Assembly (NCBI GenBank): GCA_032164295.1 | Contig: JAJHTX010000012.1 | Location: 992,001-1,056,000, forward strand | DNA from: Inonotus obliquus | Taxonomy: Eukaryota; Basidiomycota; Agaricomycetes; Hymenochaetales; Hymenochaetaceae | Length of the DNA: 64,000 bases | Direction: 5' to 3' | Shown: positions 37,973 through 49,487 of the stretch, one piece after another | Layout: each line of letters begins with the position of its first letter | Position numbering within the stretch: the first letter of the stretch is position 1 | Translations under genes and position numbers: made by a program | The notes under the pieces: model-generated | Seen by the model: the letters and a program-made list of their open reading frames with translations, nothing else | Databases searched by the model: none | Told to the model about the DNA's origin: nothing

Positions 37973-40157
37973 TTAGCCTACGTCTATACCCCATTTCTTC
38001 ATTTTCGCAAAGTACTTTTGCACTCTGGAGGCAACTTGTCTGGGCGTGCGAGTACCTCCCATAGCTCTGGAGATATTCGCCCATCTGAGACATTCCGATA
38101 AGCGAAAGTCTAATAATGCACGCCCGACAGGCACTCACCGATTCTTCGTCCCATCTGGATAGCGTTCAAGCAGCATGTCCAATAATCGCTGCTCTTCATC
38201 GCTCCACGAGACATTGAACGTCTTAGACGAGGGATCTCCGCGACGGGATGAAATAAATTTCACCTCAGCTCCCCAGCTCACATCACCACTTGCAGTACCA
38301 TTCGCTCCATTCTGGATAGCTGTAGAACTCGAACTCGCAGAACTTGGTAAAGGAGGGAGTAGCCCAGGGACAAAAGAAGAGGTACTATCATCATCTAACT
38401 CCTCTTCACCCAGATCCATATGGTCATCCTGAGCGACTGGATCACGTTTGATTTGATGAGACGTCTCGAAGGGCTGATGAGCTGAATCATGCCTGAAACG
38501 ACTATTTCGATCGTCCAGGGAACCCCAAGTATCGATATCCATACCATTGCTGTCCTCTTCCTCCTCCTGTTTAACGCCGAATAAATGCGCTTGTGAAGTC
38601 GGAAGCGTTGCAGTAGCAGGACTAGAATCTTGCTGATCATCCTCCACTGCCACAGGCCAGCCCAGAGGACTATAATGCTTGCCGCCTAACGTAGTACTTT
38701 CGGCAGCCGACATCAACTCGCTGCTTTCCGTAGTCGAAGTGGTAGTCATAGATGTCGACGCCGACACTTGTCTGTCCCTCTGTTCTGGTACATCACGAAC
38801 GGAGCTCTTCGCTGGTACACGAGCAGGGATGCGAATTGTCAAGCGACCACGAGGCGGGTTAACCGGCGCCACTGGAGACGAGGATAAATGCCAGTCTGGT
38901 CCGATATTGCCGTTCCTCCTAGTAGATGCGGTGCTACCACTCCGTGTGCTCCTATTACTTGCAACACTGGGCGCAGCTGAACCAAACCGAATGGAGGGCT
39001 TCCGTACTCGCTGTGGTCTACACCCATCGCCATCTGGGCTGACAAACGATGGTATTTCCGGAATGGGCATATTTGAAATTTCTGCAGGATTAGATGCACC
39101 ATGGAACTGGGTCTGGACCCCCGGCAGTAGGGTTTCGTTGATGGCCGGGTCCTTCTTCTTGAATCGTCCGCCTTGCCCACGTGGTCGCGTGGCGGCAGCT
39201 GCGGCAGAAGCTTCACTCTTCCGTCGGTGAGACGATTTCCTGATGTGACCACCGGAAGCCGCACGAGAATTCGCTTTGCCATTCTGTGTTTTCGCTTTTC
39301 GGCCATCCTCCTTAGCCTTCGCATCCTTGATCTCTTGAGGCTCCTTGGCTCTTGCCTCTTTCGTGCACTCGTCATCAGAGTCTGGAGGTAAAGACGCGAG
39401 AAATTCAGCAGCAATAGTCAGCGCAGGGTCCACAACCTTGACTCGTTCCTTTCGGACGTGATTTTGATATATCGTTTCATCCCGTTTAGAGGGCCTCTCA
39501 AATGGACAGTCAAGTGACACGAAGGAACTCAGAGAGGATCTCGGCGAGATCAGACTTGGCGTACTTGGCGTCAAAGGAGGGGCACTGTGCGGATGGATGC
39601 CTGACGGAATTAATGAAAACCTCGAACGTGGCCGTAGAGTGTCCAATGATGTAACGTCTGAAGAAGTTCATAACCAGATGAATGGCATAAGAAAGAAACT
39701 ATAAGTTGTCTCACCAGAACTCCTGTATGAATTCCAATCAATGTCCTTTGTGATTGTTGCCTCGCCAACCCCATGCACTTCGCTAACCAATTCGCTTACC
39801 CTTCCCACTCTTGCACTAATCATGTCTTGGCTCTTCCCTTCCTTTTCAGAATTAACATTACTATCGGTGTGTAGGATGCGACCGAGTGCGCCACCCAGGT
39901 CGGCGTCTAATGCGGATTTTGACGCATGTAGGCGGTCAACATCATGCCTGATGCGCTCAAGGAGTGATCTTTGGCGTTGAATATATGCTTTAAGGATATC
40001 TAGGCTGCATAACAAACCAATAAGAGTCAAAGAAAACTCATCGTAGCAGCAAAACTGACTTTCGATTGCGAAGTTCACTATCATTTTGAGATTGAGACGG
40101 GGGATTAGGACGAGCGCCGTCGCTGGTGATGGAAGGCGCGTTGTCTACATTTTCCAT
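37973..40157 (-). CDS. SANT/Myb-domain protein (ZZZ3-like)
   Basis: Four exons (40157-40060, 40004-39715, 39657-38139, 38084-37973) give 672 aa. An N-terminal helical region (LDILKAYIQRQRSLLERIRHDVD...) is followed by a long disordered part. That part is Ser-rich and basic, with an acidic segment (KQEEEEDSNGMDIDTW). The C-terminus carries a single SANT/Myb repeat, FNVSWSDEEQRLLDMLLERY, then RWANISRAMGGTRTPRQVASRVQKYF. It closes with KMKKWGIDVG. This arrangement matches the Myb domain of ZZZ3, an ATAC-complex histone reader subunit, and related fungal proteins that end just after the domain. No ZZ zinc finger is present. The domain's last helix lies on the small fourth exon and would be lost if only the long open frame were annotated. 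Nuclear, chromatin or transcription role inferred. Confidence 0.8.
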
Positions 40158-40575
40158 TGGGTTTGTCCTGTAGATTGAATGCCACCAGAAATTAGCCTCC
40201 AGGCATTGTCGACGCGGGGGACGACAAGGTAGACGAGGTGGAGAGAGGGAGTGGGAATGCCGTGGAACGTGGTGGTGATAAACAGAGATGAGACGCGGTC
40301 ACAGAGGCGGCGATTCAATTTCTGTTCGGAATGGATCGGCTCTCCTTCGAAAAGGAAACTCTCAGAAAAAATTATGATGACGGCATCAATAAAGTCACAT
40401 GACTCATTGTAGATTCGCATCCTAATTTGGTAACCAGATCTGGTAGGTACGATTTTGCCACCTTGCAATTTGTACCAGCTCTACCACGTCACAGTTCCGT
40501 CTCTCCTTCCTTCTCTCATCTCCAGACTCACCCTTAGCACCTGAGAGGCACTTTGTCTCAAGAAGAACAACCGCA
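40158..40575. promoter_or_regulatory. Bidirectional promoter of the SANT and Chp1-like genes
   Basis: A 418-bp spacer between two divergently read genes, with a pyrimidine-rich stretch before the plus-strand start. No TATA box was recognised on either side. Confidence 0.45.
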
Positions 40576-41530
40576 ATGACCACAGAATTTGACCCAAACA
40601 ACGCTCAGAACCTGGTTGAGGTGAGTCTGGCTAACCGTGGGTGCTGCGGAGTTAACCTGACCACCGGTCTTCGGGCAATTAGATCGAGAAACAGTTAGTA
40701 GTCAACCATCCATAGTCGCATACACTGCTTAGCGTTCTGCATCATTGATCAACGAAGATTCGCTGTCAGAGCCGTTGAACACGCTCAGGTACGTCCATTG
40801 GCTTCGGTGGACTCTCATGAGCGTCTAAACTTCTGGATCAATGCAGGTGTACTGGAACCTTCTTGAGAAGGTGGAACCGAAGCAACTGAACTTGACGAGG
40901 TAATCTGGTCGACGCATCAGCATCTGCCTATGCTGACCATACTAAAGAATCGACGATGAGATTTTCGATGATCTCTCCAAACGCTTTCCTGAGCTCGTCA
41001 AGGAGCCATATGATGGGCTAATCAAAATCGACGAGGACTGGATGAAAAGCGCAGATGGAAAGAAACGTTGGCGCGAGTTCATTGAGGACTACAAGGACAA
41101 GGTTAAGGATTATAACTTTGGCTCACTCATTCGAACGGATTGTCGGGATGAATATGGCGAGACAAACACAATATTTGGTTCGCTATAGTTCCTCACTACT
41201 TAAGAATAATGAAACTTATGCTACTTTCAGTGACACGTATGCAGGTACGGCTCATGATTTAGTCTAACGGGCCAGTCGGTTACTCAAGTTTTCTCGGCGT
41301 CTAAGTTCTGCGCCATCGAGGCGAGTTCAGCCATCGATCATCTAACAAAATCTTAAAATTGAACTTTCTCTGCGTCCTAACAACTACTGTAGATTGCTCG
41401 CAACCGGTTAGGATTAAACGACGCCGCTCACGAGCTCGCAATTCGCGAAGCGGAGAAGGAGCGCCAGCAGAAAGAAAAGGAAAAACAGGAAGCAGAGCGC
41501 TCTAAGAAGGGAAAGACCAAGCGTTCATGA
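40576..41530 (+). CDS. PBDC1/Chp1 family protein (eEF1A chaperone, yeast YPL225W-like)
   Basis: Eight exons total 537 nt and encode 178 aa. Exons are 40576-40620, 40683-40693, 40758-40788, 40847-40899, 40948-41177, 41231-41244, 41306-41320 and 41393-41530. The product reads FDPNNAQNLVEIEKQFAVRA, then QVYWNLLEKVEPKQLNLTRI, DEIFDDLSKRFPE and KKRWREFIEDYKDKVKDYNFGSLIRTDCRDEYGETN. Next come VTRMQFCAIEIARNRLG and a Lys/Glu-rich tail. This is the PBDC1 fold; the yeast member is a ribosome-associated chaperone for newly made eEF1A. Exons of 11, 14 and 15 nt are unusually small. The intron after 41320 appears to start with GC rather than GT. The length and order match the family, so the gene looks functional in the cytosol. 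Confidence 0.9.
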
Positions 41531-42331
41531 CCCATTCACAACAGGCTCATTGACTCTTCGTGAGTTTGTGTTGGAATAAAATGATAAAAGACTTTGCTCT
41601 CAGCGTCGTGGAGAAGAGATGGATGTGGAGTAGTCTGGTGTGCCGTCAGGGTGTAATGACAGGCTACGGAATGGACTGGATAATTTGCATGCGCAGCATC
41701 TTGTAGTAACATGCCAAGTAAAGCTGTGTGTATTATTAGTATGATATTTGTCTCCTGGGATTGCTCGTTCATATCCTTCATTTTTGTGGAATTGATGCGC
41801 GGAGACTTGGGTTTATCTTTTTTTGGTGAGAGAGTTGAAATGTTATGTTCTGTCTGGACTGAAGAAATGTAAATCATTGGATGTGTCGACGACGAAGATG
41901 AGTTACATCTTGCTGGTAAACTTATCGCAAGGTAAAGAATGTCATAAGTACTTAGTGCTGAGCACCGAGCCTGCTGAGCTCGACCTTTACCCGATCCTAA
42001 GTGGGACACCTCTTCCGCAGCAGCCACTGTACACTGACTGGGACTGTAGGGAACTTTTGCGATAAGATTGACAGGGTCGACCTCCTCTGATTAGGAATCA
42101 CCATTTATTCTTACTGTGAACACAAAACACAGCATGAAGAACAATGAAATTTGACGGAGCTACCAAGAATGTCCGAGAGTCCAACTAAGACTGCAAATTA
42201 AAAACAATAATACTCTCCATCCCTATTCTTACGAAAGAGAAGGACACTGTCCGTGCATAAAGTGCAAGTACATAGTGCATACATAGTCATAGCCTAGTTA
42301 TGCCTATGTCTGGATCTGAAACACTGATGAC
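41531..42331. other. Convergent 3' spacer
   Basis: An 800-bp spacer between convergent genes. A 163-codon minus-strand frame (42027-41536) has no recognisable domain and overlaps the 3' untranslated region of the eEF1A chaperone gene. I see no RNA gene. Confidence 0.45.
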
Positions 42332-43257
42332 CTAAACACAGGTCTGAACGACAGCGTCACCCGCCAAAATCGCATTATTCAAGTCGGCCTGTGCTTGAGT
42401 GAGTGGAGCTGTGACGTTTGGGTTTGTCCTATATTACAATCGTCAGTATTCAAGTAGACAATAACGAGGATACGATGCGCGAAGACATAACAAGAGACAT
42501 AAACGAAAGGAAGCGAGAGGGAGGAGTTCGGACTTTGGACTCTGGGCTTCGGAGGAGTGAAAGCCAAAGGTTCAAATACATACGCATGGGACTTGGATGA
42601 ATGGTAATAAAACACTCACGAATTAATACTATTCAACGCATTCGATATAGTTGTCAAACCATTCCCAACTTGGTCGCGTGCTTCAGGAGGAGCTTTCTCG
42701 TTTGCGAAGATGGCTCGAAGGATGTCGAGTACCGCATCGTCAGCAGCGTCCAAACCTGTCGTTGCTTCAGTCGTTGCATTCACAATCGCCGGATCACTAT
42801 CATCCAAAAAGAATGAAACAATAGTAACATCAGTACAAAGGTCGCCATCTTGCCATGATCCGAAGACAGAATCGGTTGGTTCAGGCAATGTAGAAGGATG
42901 GAAGGATAGAGGGATAGAGGAATGTAGACGTACTCAGCACCAGCGATAGTGATGTTATTGACGTCCCTCCTCGTTTCTCCCAACGCTGAGATAATAGCCA
43001 ATCTGTTGAGGTTGCATTCCAGGTCACCAATCTGGCGACGAGCGAGTACTCCAGTCTCCGAAGGAGCTGGGTGTTCCAATGCATTAGATATCGGTAAGCG
43101 GTGGAAGAAGGAGAAGGAGAAAAAGTTTGTTGGAAGAATCGAAGCCGAAGATGTGAAACAATGGGATTAGAAACTCACCGGAGTACACAGTCAACGTGAG
43201 GAAGCTGAGTACAGCGGGGATACAGAGCAAGGATGCGGAGCGCAAACGAGCGAACAT
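42332..43257 (-). CDS. Small secreted protein (agaric cell-surface family)
   Basis: Four exons (43257-43179, 43066-42934, 42796-42620, 42428-42332) give 161 aa. An N-terminal signal peptide (MFARLRSASLLCIPAVLSFL) is followed by a short propeptide with a dibasic ARR site that could be cut by Kex2. The mature part is all-helical in appearance: QIGDLECNLNRLAIISALGE, then DPAIVNATTEATTGLDAADD, ARDQVGNGLTTISNAL and PLTQAQADLNNAILAGDAVV, ending in QTCV. Two Cys near the ends could form a disulfide. Similar small secreted proteins with a QIGDLxCN motif and a DQVGxGL repeat occur in many mushroom genomes; their role is unknown, with surface activity or effector function proposed. The model relies on the third exon starting at 42796. 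Confidence 0.65.
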
Positions 43258-45467
43258 ATTTAATGAGTATTGGTTGTTTAAAAAGAGACTTCCGGAGTCA
43301 ATGTATGAGAGAAGGCAAAAGATCAACGGTGAGAATAGTGAAAAAAATAAACTGGATTGGAGGACTCACCGAATCGACAAGAACCATTTTATACCGACGG
43401 GCATGGGCGGACGCGTTAACTTTCCGCGACTGCGCCATACAGTGCAGTGCAGCATTCCCAGCAAGACCGGAAGATTCACCTTGGCTGCAACATAGTATAG
43501 AATCCACATCAAAGCACTTCAGTATTCCTGAGAAAAAACCATAGCGCGGGGACTGCACAGGTGATGGCTCCGTTAGCGACGCAGCTCGGGCAGGTGAAAT
43601 GGTAGGAATACACCAGATAGACTAAATGGTTTGCATCAGAGTGCGCTCCGAGTCCGGTCGTAAATGTATCCGTCGAGAATCCCGTAAGTATTCGGTGGAC
43701 GACTTGAGAAAATACATCGAGTAGAACGGTGAAGACGTTACAACCCAGAACTCACCGACAAGCACTACTACTCACATCCCGCGTAGAAATGTCCAAACAC
43801 CCGCCCATCCGGAGATTGAATTCGAAACAGATCAAGTATATTTGACATTGTCGCATTTCTGTCAATGCAACCGCGCATTCGCCTACCAAGGGCGGCGGCG
43901 CACACAGAATGTGCATCAAGCGCAGTATACGGAGGATTCCACGCTCTCGAAAAATCGACACAGGAATAGACCGCTTGTGGATCTCGCGTCTCCGCCAAGA
44001 GTATCATTCACTGCCTTGAGCTGCGACTTCGTCCAAGAATAGGTCATGGTAACGCATCATCAAACGTAAGCATGAGAAGGTTGTAAGGAGCTATGGGTTG
44101 AGCAAATAGATTGTAGAACTCGTGGTCATCTCATGCATTCGAACCCAACTAACAAGACGCTCCTCTCTGGACTAGGAAATGAACTTAGTCACGAGCCCCC
44201 AAGTCCTGGATGCGGGGATATAGTACGTCAGTTGACGACTGCGTCGGCTGGATCCTCTACCACAACATCGCCCTAGTCGACAGCTTCCGACCTTCCTTGA
44301 GACCACGAGCTTCATCCATATTCCATATTGACAAACCATCGTCGGTACAACCATAGTTCTACCTTTCTGAGCCACCTGTAATCAATGTCCCCAATAATAC
44401 CATCCAAAATATTATAGCTCCAAAGTATTACGACTCCGGCTAACCGACGGTCAATTGGTTGGCAGTGAAGGCGAAGGCGGAAGCGTCCTGCACTTTGAAT
44501 GGGATACAAAGAAATTATTCGTCATTCATGAGTGTTTGCAACGTGAGCGTTTCCTCTGGTGAAGCCGAAACTGAACCACCCTCAACTACGTTTCGAAACT
44601 CATTCTTGTCAAGCTCAAACTAACCTCTTCGGCAAAGGTGGTATGGGGTCGACGAGGGGGTTCCGGGAAGGACTATTATCCAGCCCTCAAGCTCTTGGCT
44701 TGACAAAAATCACGCAATGTACATTACCTGATCTGATGTCGGAGTTCAAATATTACTTGCCTGACGATCTCTCTCTCAAATATGTCAATTTCACTTTCAC
44801 TTTCCTTACGACCATACAATTGCCCCTAAATGCTTTTCAGATGTGATGAGCCTGATATTGATTCATTTAAATAACAGAGGTAGGATGTACTTACTACTCA
44901 GCCAACTTCATGTGTGATTGATCAGTAAGTTCAGTAGTTCGAGTATGATTTCCAAGTCTTATGTTGTGAAGTGAAATGGAATCCGTCACACTGAGAGCAG
45001 AACAGGCAGGAACTCTGGTATTTGACTAATTAAGCAAGGACATAGAGTATAAGTGAAGGTAATGGTAGGAAGTGTGTCTAAGTTCAACTGCAATCGAACA
45101 AGAAATGGTTTATATACAGTTCTAGGAAAGGAAGTCTGTGGTCATGTGCACAAATGATGTAATTGGGGGATTACACTCTTCCCCACCCAATAAAATAAGA
45201 AAGGGGATGAAGGAACAGTAAAATGCAGCAAGGGGAAGTTGAAGTAATCACAAATTTCCAAAGAGAGGCAATGAAAGAAAGAATAGAAACCGGAACATAT
45301 GTATGAGTATACAAATCTCAACAAGCAGTCGAATCAGATGCAAAATGTCGAAGAAGAAAGAATAGATGTAGAGACAAAACATTCTGATCAGGATGAGCTG
45401 CATTCTCATTCATGGAACATGTTTCTCGAGAAGATTGGCAGGATTCTAGCTTCTTAGCTTTTCTGAC
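43258..45467. other. Region without a supported intact gene
   Basis: Minus-strand frames with a protein-like look (for example 44007-43768 and 44509-44312) are interrupted by stops and frame changes. They may be remains of one or more degraded genes. No domain was recognised. This region marks the change from host genes to the transposon-rich block. Confidence 0.4.
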
Positions 45468-45768
45468 TCAAGATGTCCCGTGCAGTTCCATTACGACATA
45501 AAAGTAAGCATTGTCTTCATAGAGATTGTAGAATTTCACAATGGCCAGGTGGTTGATTATTGATAAGAACCAAGCCTCCTTCGGGATCTCCTTCCCATAG
45601 CTATCAGTCGCCCACCCATATCGCAGGATCTTATTCTTGGAAATGAACTTCACTGAAACCTCACGGCCCTCCTGGTAATGGTGCATGGTCATGACAAACC
45701 TGTAGCCACCAGACCCGAGCTCTGCTTCCAAGGCATACATACGGACGAAGTCACTGTAAAGCCAGTGA
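45468..45768 (-). pseudogene. Truncated protein-kinase N-lobe fragment
   Basis: The frame reads a kinase N-lobe. It has the glycine loop LGSGGYRFV, the Val-Lys strand (SVKFISKNKIL) with the ATP-binding Lys, an alpha-C region with Glu (PKEAWFLSI), HLAIVKFYNLYEDN and the hinge YFYVVMELHG. It ends at a TGA directly after HGTS, so the C-lobe with HRD and DFG is missing. A TGG-to-TGA change at the next conserved Trp is one explanation. A splice acceptor at about 45755 would join an upstream exon. Nearby minus-strand frames (46041-45751, 46508-46140) may belong to the same degraded gene but carry no kinase features. Confidence 0.5.
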
Positions 45769-46905
45769 TCCGGTAGAAAAGTGGAAACAATATAAGCTCC
45801 CGAGAGTCGATGGGAGGAATTCAGGACCCGGGATGTGGGTGAGCTTTGGACTCTGGCCTAGTTGAATCCTGCTAAGAGGCAAGAGTGTATCAGAGGGGTG
45901 CTTGCATGGCGGGGAAGGTTGAATAGATGAGATCATTTCATTCGTTTCTATCTGAGGGCAGAAGGAATAGCACATGTAATCGGGCTTTTGAGATGTGAAG
46001 TGGCACAAAGGAGGAGTCAGTACTAGAGGGGTAAAGGTCAAGGCTTGATCCTCTCTATGTTTAGCATTTCACCAGGACGTTCAGCATCAACAAACAGTTG
46101 AATCCGATTAACCAATTTTTGCACCAAATTTTTCACACACTATTCCATAGCCTTTCTCCTTTCAGCCTCTAACTCTTCAAGCTTCTGTTTCTGTTCCAGA
46201 GTAAGTTTCTGCTTGCCCTCTTTCTCTCGTAATTTGTCTGAGAACATAGAAGCTTTGGAAGCTTTGGGAGGAGCCGGCGATGTAGAAGGTGATGGGGAGG
46301 GTGATGCACCCGATGAAACAAAGATGCCTTGCACAGCGTCGCTGATAAGTGGTTGGGGATGAGTTGGAGTTGGAGCGTGAGTTTCACCATCTAAATGAGC
46401 AGTCTTCTGTTCTTGCGTGACGACAGGCATAGGAGCGGTAGGAGGTGCATTATGATGCAAGAGAAGAAGACAAAAGTCTGGAAAGGAGAAATGTAGATGA
46501 TGGTACAAACTCTTTGAACCCAGGTAATGCAGATGATTTCTGTGAGGAAGAAAAGAAACCTTGGTCTGTGATCAAGCAATTGGTGGCTGCTGTGACATGC
46601 TTGCCAAGAGCATCATTAGACTCGAACAAATTGCCAGGGCCAGTAGGATAGACGACTTCCACTAGCTATGCAGAATCTGAGACAGATGTATAGAGGCTGT
46701 TACCGTCTACATCTGATGACACATCTCCAGAGTCCATGCTGTGATAAGGTTGGGAAAGTATAAACCTGACCAACCTGTCACATCAGTCATGTCACATGTG
46801 CTAACCTTATTTGGAAGGACCCTGGCAGCAAAAATCGTAGGCCCGGGGGTGAAGGTGATTTCGGTTTATGGAGTTGAGAATGAGTATATTGTAGAATCTA
46901 TGTAG
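45769..46905. other. Fragmentary coding-like sequence, minus strand
   Basis: A stretch rich in charged helix (SMFSDKLREKEGKQKLTLEQ, then KQKLEELEAERRKAME) at 46400-46140 is followed by a stop. Upstream, 46737-46450 reads MDSGDVSSDVD and, after a possible intron, VEVVYPTGPGNLFESNDAL. I could not join these into one frame and do not recognise a family. The charged helix resembles linker segments of J-domain proteins, which is a weak hint only. Confidence 0.35.
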
Positions 46906-48124
46906 TTACAATCCTGCAGCATCTAATTCAGCTAGAATGGTATCAGGGAGGATTCTATGACTATGGTATTTTCTATTTGCCCACTGTGCTTGAGGACCAG
47001 TTAATCCCTTTCTATATGCATCAACAAATTGAGCAGCTCGATTTGCATATCTATTACATTGTATTGATCAGTTCATATGAAAAAAAATTGAATTGTATAT
47101 GTGCTTACTTTTGAAAATACTCAGAAGGAATTGAGTCAAGACAAACCTTGATATTTACAATCATTTGAGCTTCATTCTCAGGCCGCTTCATCATTTGGTA
47201 CTGTGACTTTCCATATCCCCAGCACTGCTCAATAATGTTCAGTTCGTAGTGGAACTTGGGATAAAAAAGAGCATGATGTCCTCTCGGCCTTCAATTAACT
47301 CCTCGAGTGCTGATTTTTGGTTGCGAAAATCAGGCTGGTTGAATAAACTTCGACGGCAGCAGCAGGAGGCTTCCAAACTAGTATCTTTACATTTGAAACC
47401 TTTGCATTGAGCCAGTTTGCATTGGATGTCAAATCCCCTCTCTGTTAGAATTTGAGCCATGCCCTTAAATGAACTGGGGGTAGTAGGATGAGATCTTCGG
47501 GAAAGTAGAGTGACTGTGGTGAACCATCCAAAAATTGACCAGGACACATTTGAGGGGCATCTGATGTCTCTCGAGCCTTCCAGCCAGGATTTCAAGTCAT
47601 ATGACATGCTGAGAGTGCATCAGGAGCACGTTTCTGATGAGAGGTAGCATTATTGAAGCAAAAGAGACCCTTTTGTCCTGGAAACAACCCTCAAAGATAT
47701 TAAGAGCATTCGAAACTTGCTGATATAAGTCTTCATTGGTGAAATACCCGGTGAAATACCCATCATGGTTCTTTCCAGCCTTGAAGTAAAAACAGGCCTC
47801 TTGTGTTCTGTAAGAATACTTGAGTCTGATGTGTAAAATATAGTAGAAAGAAACATACCCATCTGCTGATCAGAGCCAGCCATTAGGAATATAGAAGTCA
47901 GAAACTATAATGGACAACCCATCACCCTTAGTGTGTGGTTTTGCATCTGTGCTGTTGTGAACTCACATGTATTTTCATTGATCATTTGCATAAAATGTTG
48001 ATTCATCATGAGTGACAAGAACGAGAGTGTCAGTTTCCATTTGCGTTTCATTTTCTGTCCAAAGTGGCAAGAACACATGTTGCCAGTAATCCACTATATC
48101 ATTTCTCTCATGACCATCAACATA

Positions 48125-49487
48125 CAGGTGGTTCCCCTAAGTGTTTGTCACCCCCATTTTTAGAAGGTGATCTGCGCGTCGATTAAAACCTTCGTCTCGC
48201 GCATTCCTCATGTACTCTATAGATACTATATTGCCCCTTCACTTATATATGGCTCGCTGCCAGCTTAATTCACCTAGAAAAAATTGAATAATTGGTGCCA
48301 TTCGTGCTGGTGCCTCTATCTCTCATGCTGCTAAGCTTGAAAACGTCCCAAGAACAACTGCGCAGTCGATTTGGAAAAAATGGCTTACACTCGGCTCAAC
48401 ATCAAACTTACCTCGAACTGGCCGCCCGAGACGATTTGATGCCCTCATGCATGAGTTGCTAGTTCATTATGCGACTACCTTTCGCTTTATGCCCCTCAAG
48501 CAGCTGGGAAAGAAGTTTGGAATTGGCCGTAACCTGGTTAGGAAGGAGTTGGCAAAGAAGGGATTGCATCGTCGAAAAGTCAGAAGAGTAATTCGTCGAA
48601 GCGCATTACAGATAGCTCGAAGGCATATCTGGGCAGGCAAGAATCACCTCTGGACAATCGAGCAGTGGAAGAACATCATGTGGTCCGACGAATCCTACGT
48701 TTGCATTGATGGAAATGTTGGAAATGTGTATGTCACTCGAAAACCAAATGAAGAATACGAAAAGTCCTGTGTAATCGAAAAGCCAACTCAGTCACCAGTC
48801 AGGGTTATGGTGTGGGCATGCATAGCTTACAATTACAAGGGTCCGCTTGTCATTCTTGACTATCCAGGAGGACGAGGAGGGGGAATGACTGCCGAACGGT
48901 ACCAGCAGCAAGTCCTGCTTCCTGTCTTGATTCCAGCATTTGACCAGCTTCAAGCTGAGCGACCAGAGCTTCTCTTCCAACAAGACAATGCCCGCTGCCA
49001 TACTGCCAAGGCCACAACTGCCTGTCTTCGAGCAAACAACATTCCACAATTTCCTCATCCACCAACATCACCCGATCTTAGTCCTATTGAACCAGTCTGG
49101 TTTGATTGGAAAAATATTATTCGCGCACAACACTCTGTGATAGAGACGAAGGAGCACCTCAGAAGATCTGCCCAGGAGGCCTGGGACAAGCTCACTATCG
49201 AGCAAATCAACAGACAAGTGGAATCCATGCCCCACCGGGTCCAGGCTGTCCTTTTTGCAGAGGGTGGAAATACAGGTTATTAATGGCATTTTTTTCTGCA
49301 TAATTTTTTCTGTATATATTCATACATTAGACATATGTAAATATTCATAGCTTACAGTAACGTTTAATAATTTTTGTGGCAAGTTTTCACAGTGAGTGAG
49401 CATGAAATGACGCGAGACGAAGGTTTTGATCGACGCGCAGATCACCTTCCAAAAACGGGGGTGACGAACACTTAGGGGAACCACCTG
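48125..49487 (+). mobile_element. Tc1/mariner-type DNA transposon, 1363 bp, nested in the IS630-like pseudogene
   Basis: Perfectly bounded element. Terminal inverted repeats of 77 bp (48125-48201 and 49411-49487) begin CAGGTGGTTCCCCTAAGTGT, flanked by the TA target duplication (48123-48124 and 49488-49489). The repeats differ at only four sites, all transitions, two of them at CpG. It encodes one DD34E-type transposase. Removing the element and one TA rejoins the host pseudogene in frame (NGM-YVDGHE), proof of insertion into that gene. Confidence 0.93.
48249..49283 (+). pseudogene. Tc1/mariner transposase, one in-frame TGA near the start
   Basis: The cut-and-paste transposase frame runs from ATG 48249 (MARCQLNSPRKN) to the stop at 49281. 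It is continuous except for one TGA at 48285-48287. Downstream are two helix-turn-helix regions (IIGAIRAGASISHAAKLENV and HYATTFRFMPLKQLGKKFGI) and GRPRRFD. The DD34E catalytic triad is MWSDESYV, QQDNARCHTA and SPDLSPIEPVW, all intact. The next ATG (48447) would remove the first DNA-binding half. The TGA could come from one CGA-to-TGA transition, giving Arg in the ancestor. Apart from that stop the protein looks functional, so this is a young copy. A read-through or restart would be required for activity. Confidence 0.88.

Noticed and set aside
44120..44160. tRNA B-box-like GGGTTCGAATGC on the minus strand
   Set aside because: No matching A box, acceptor stem or anticodon arm around it.
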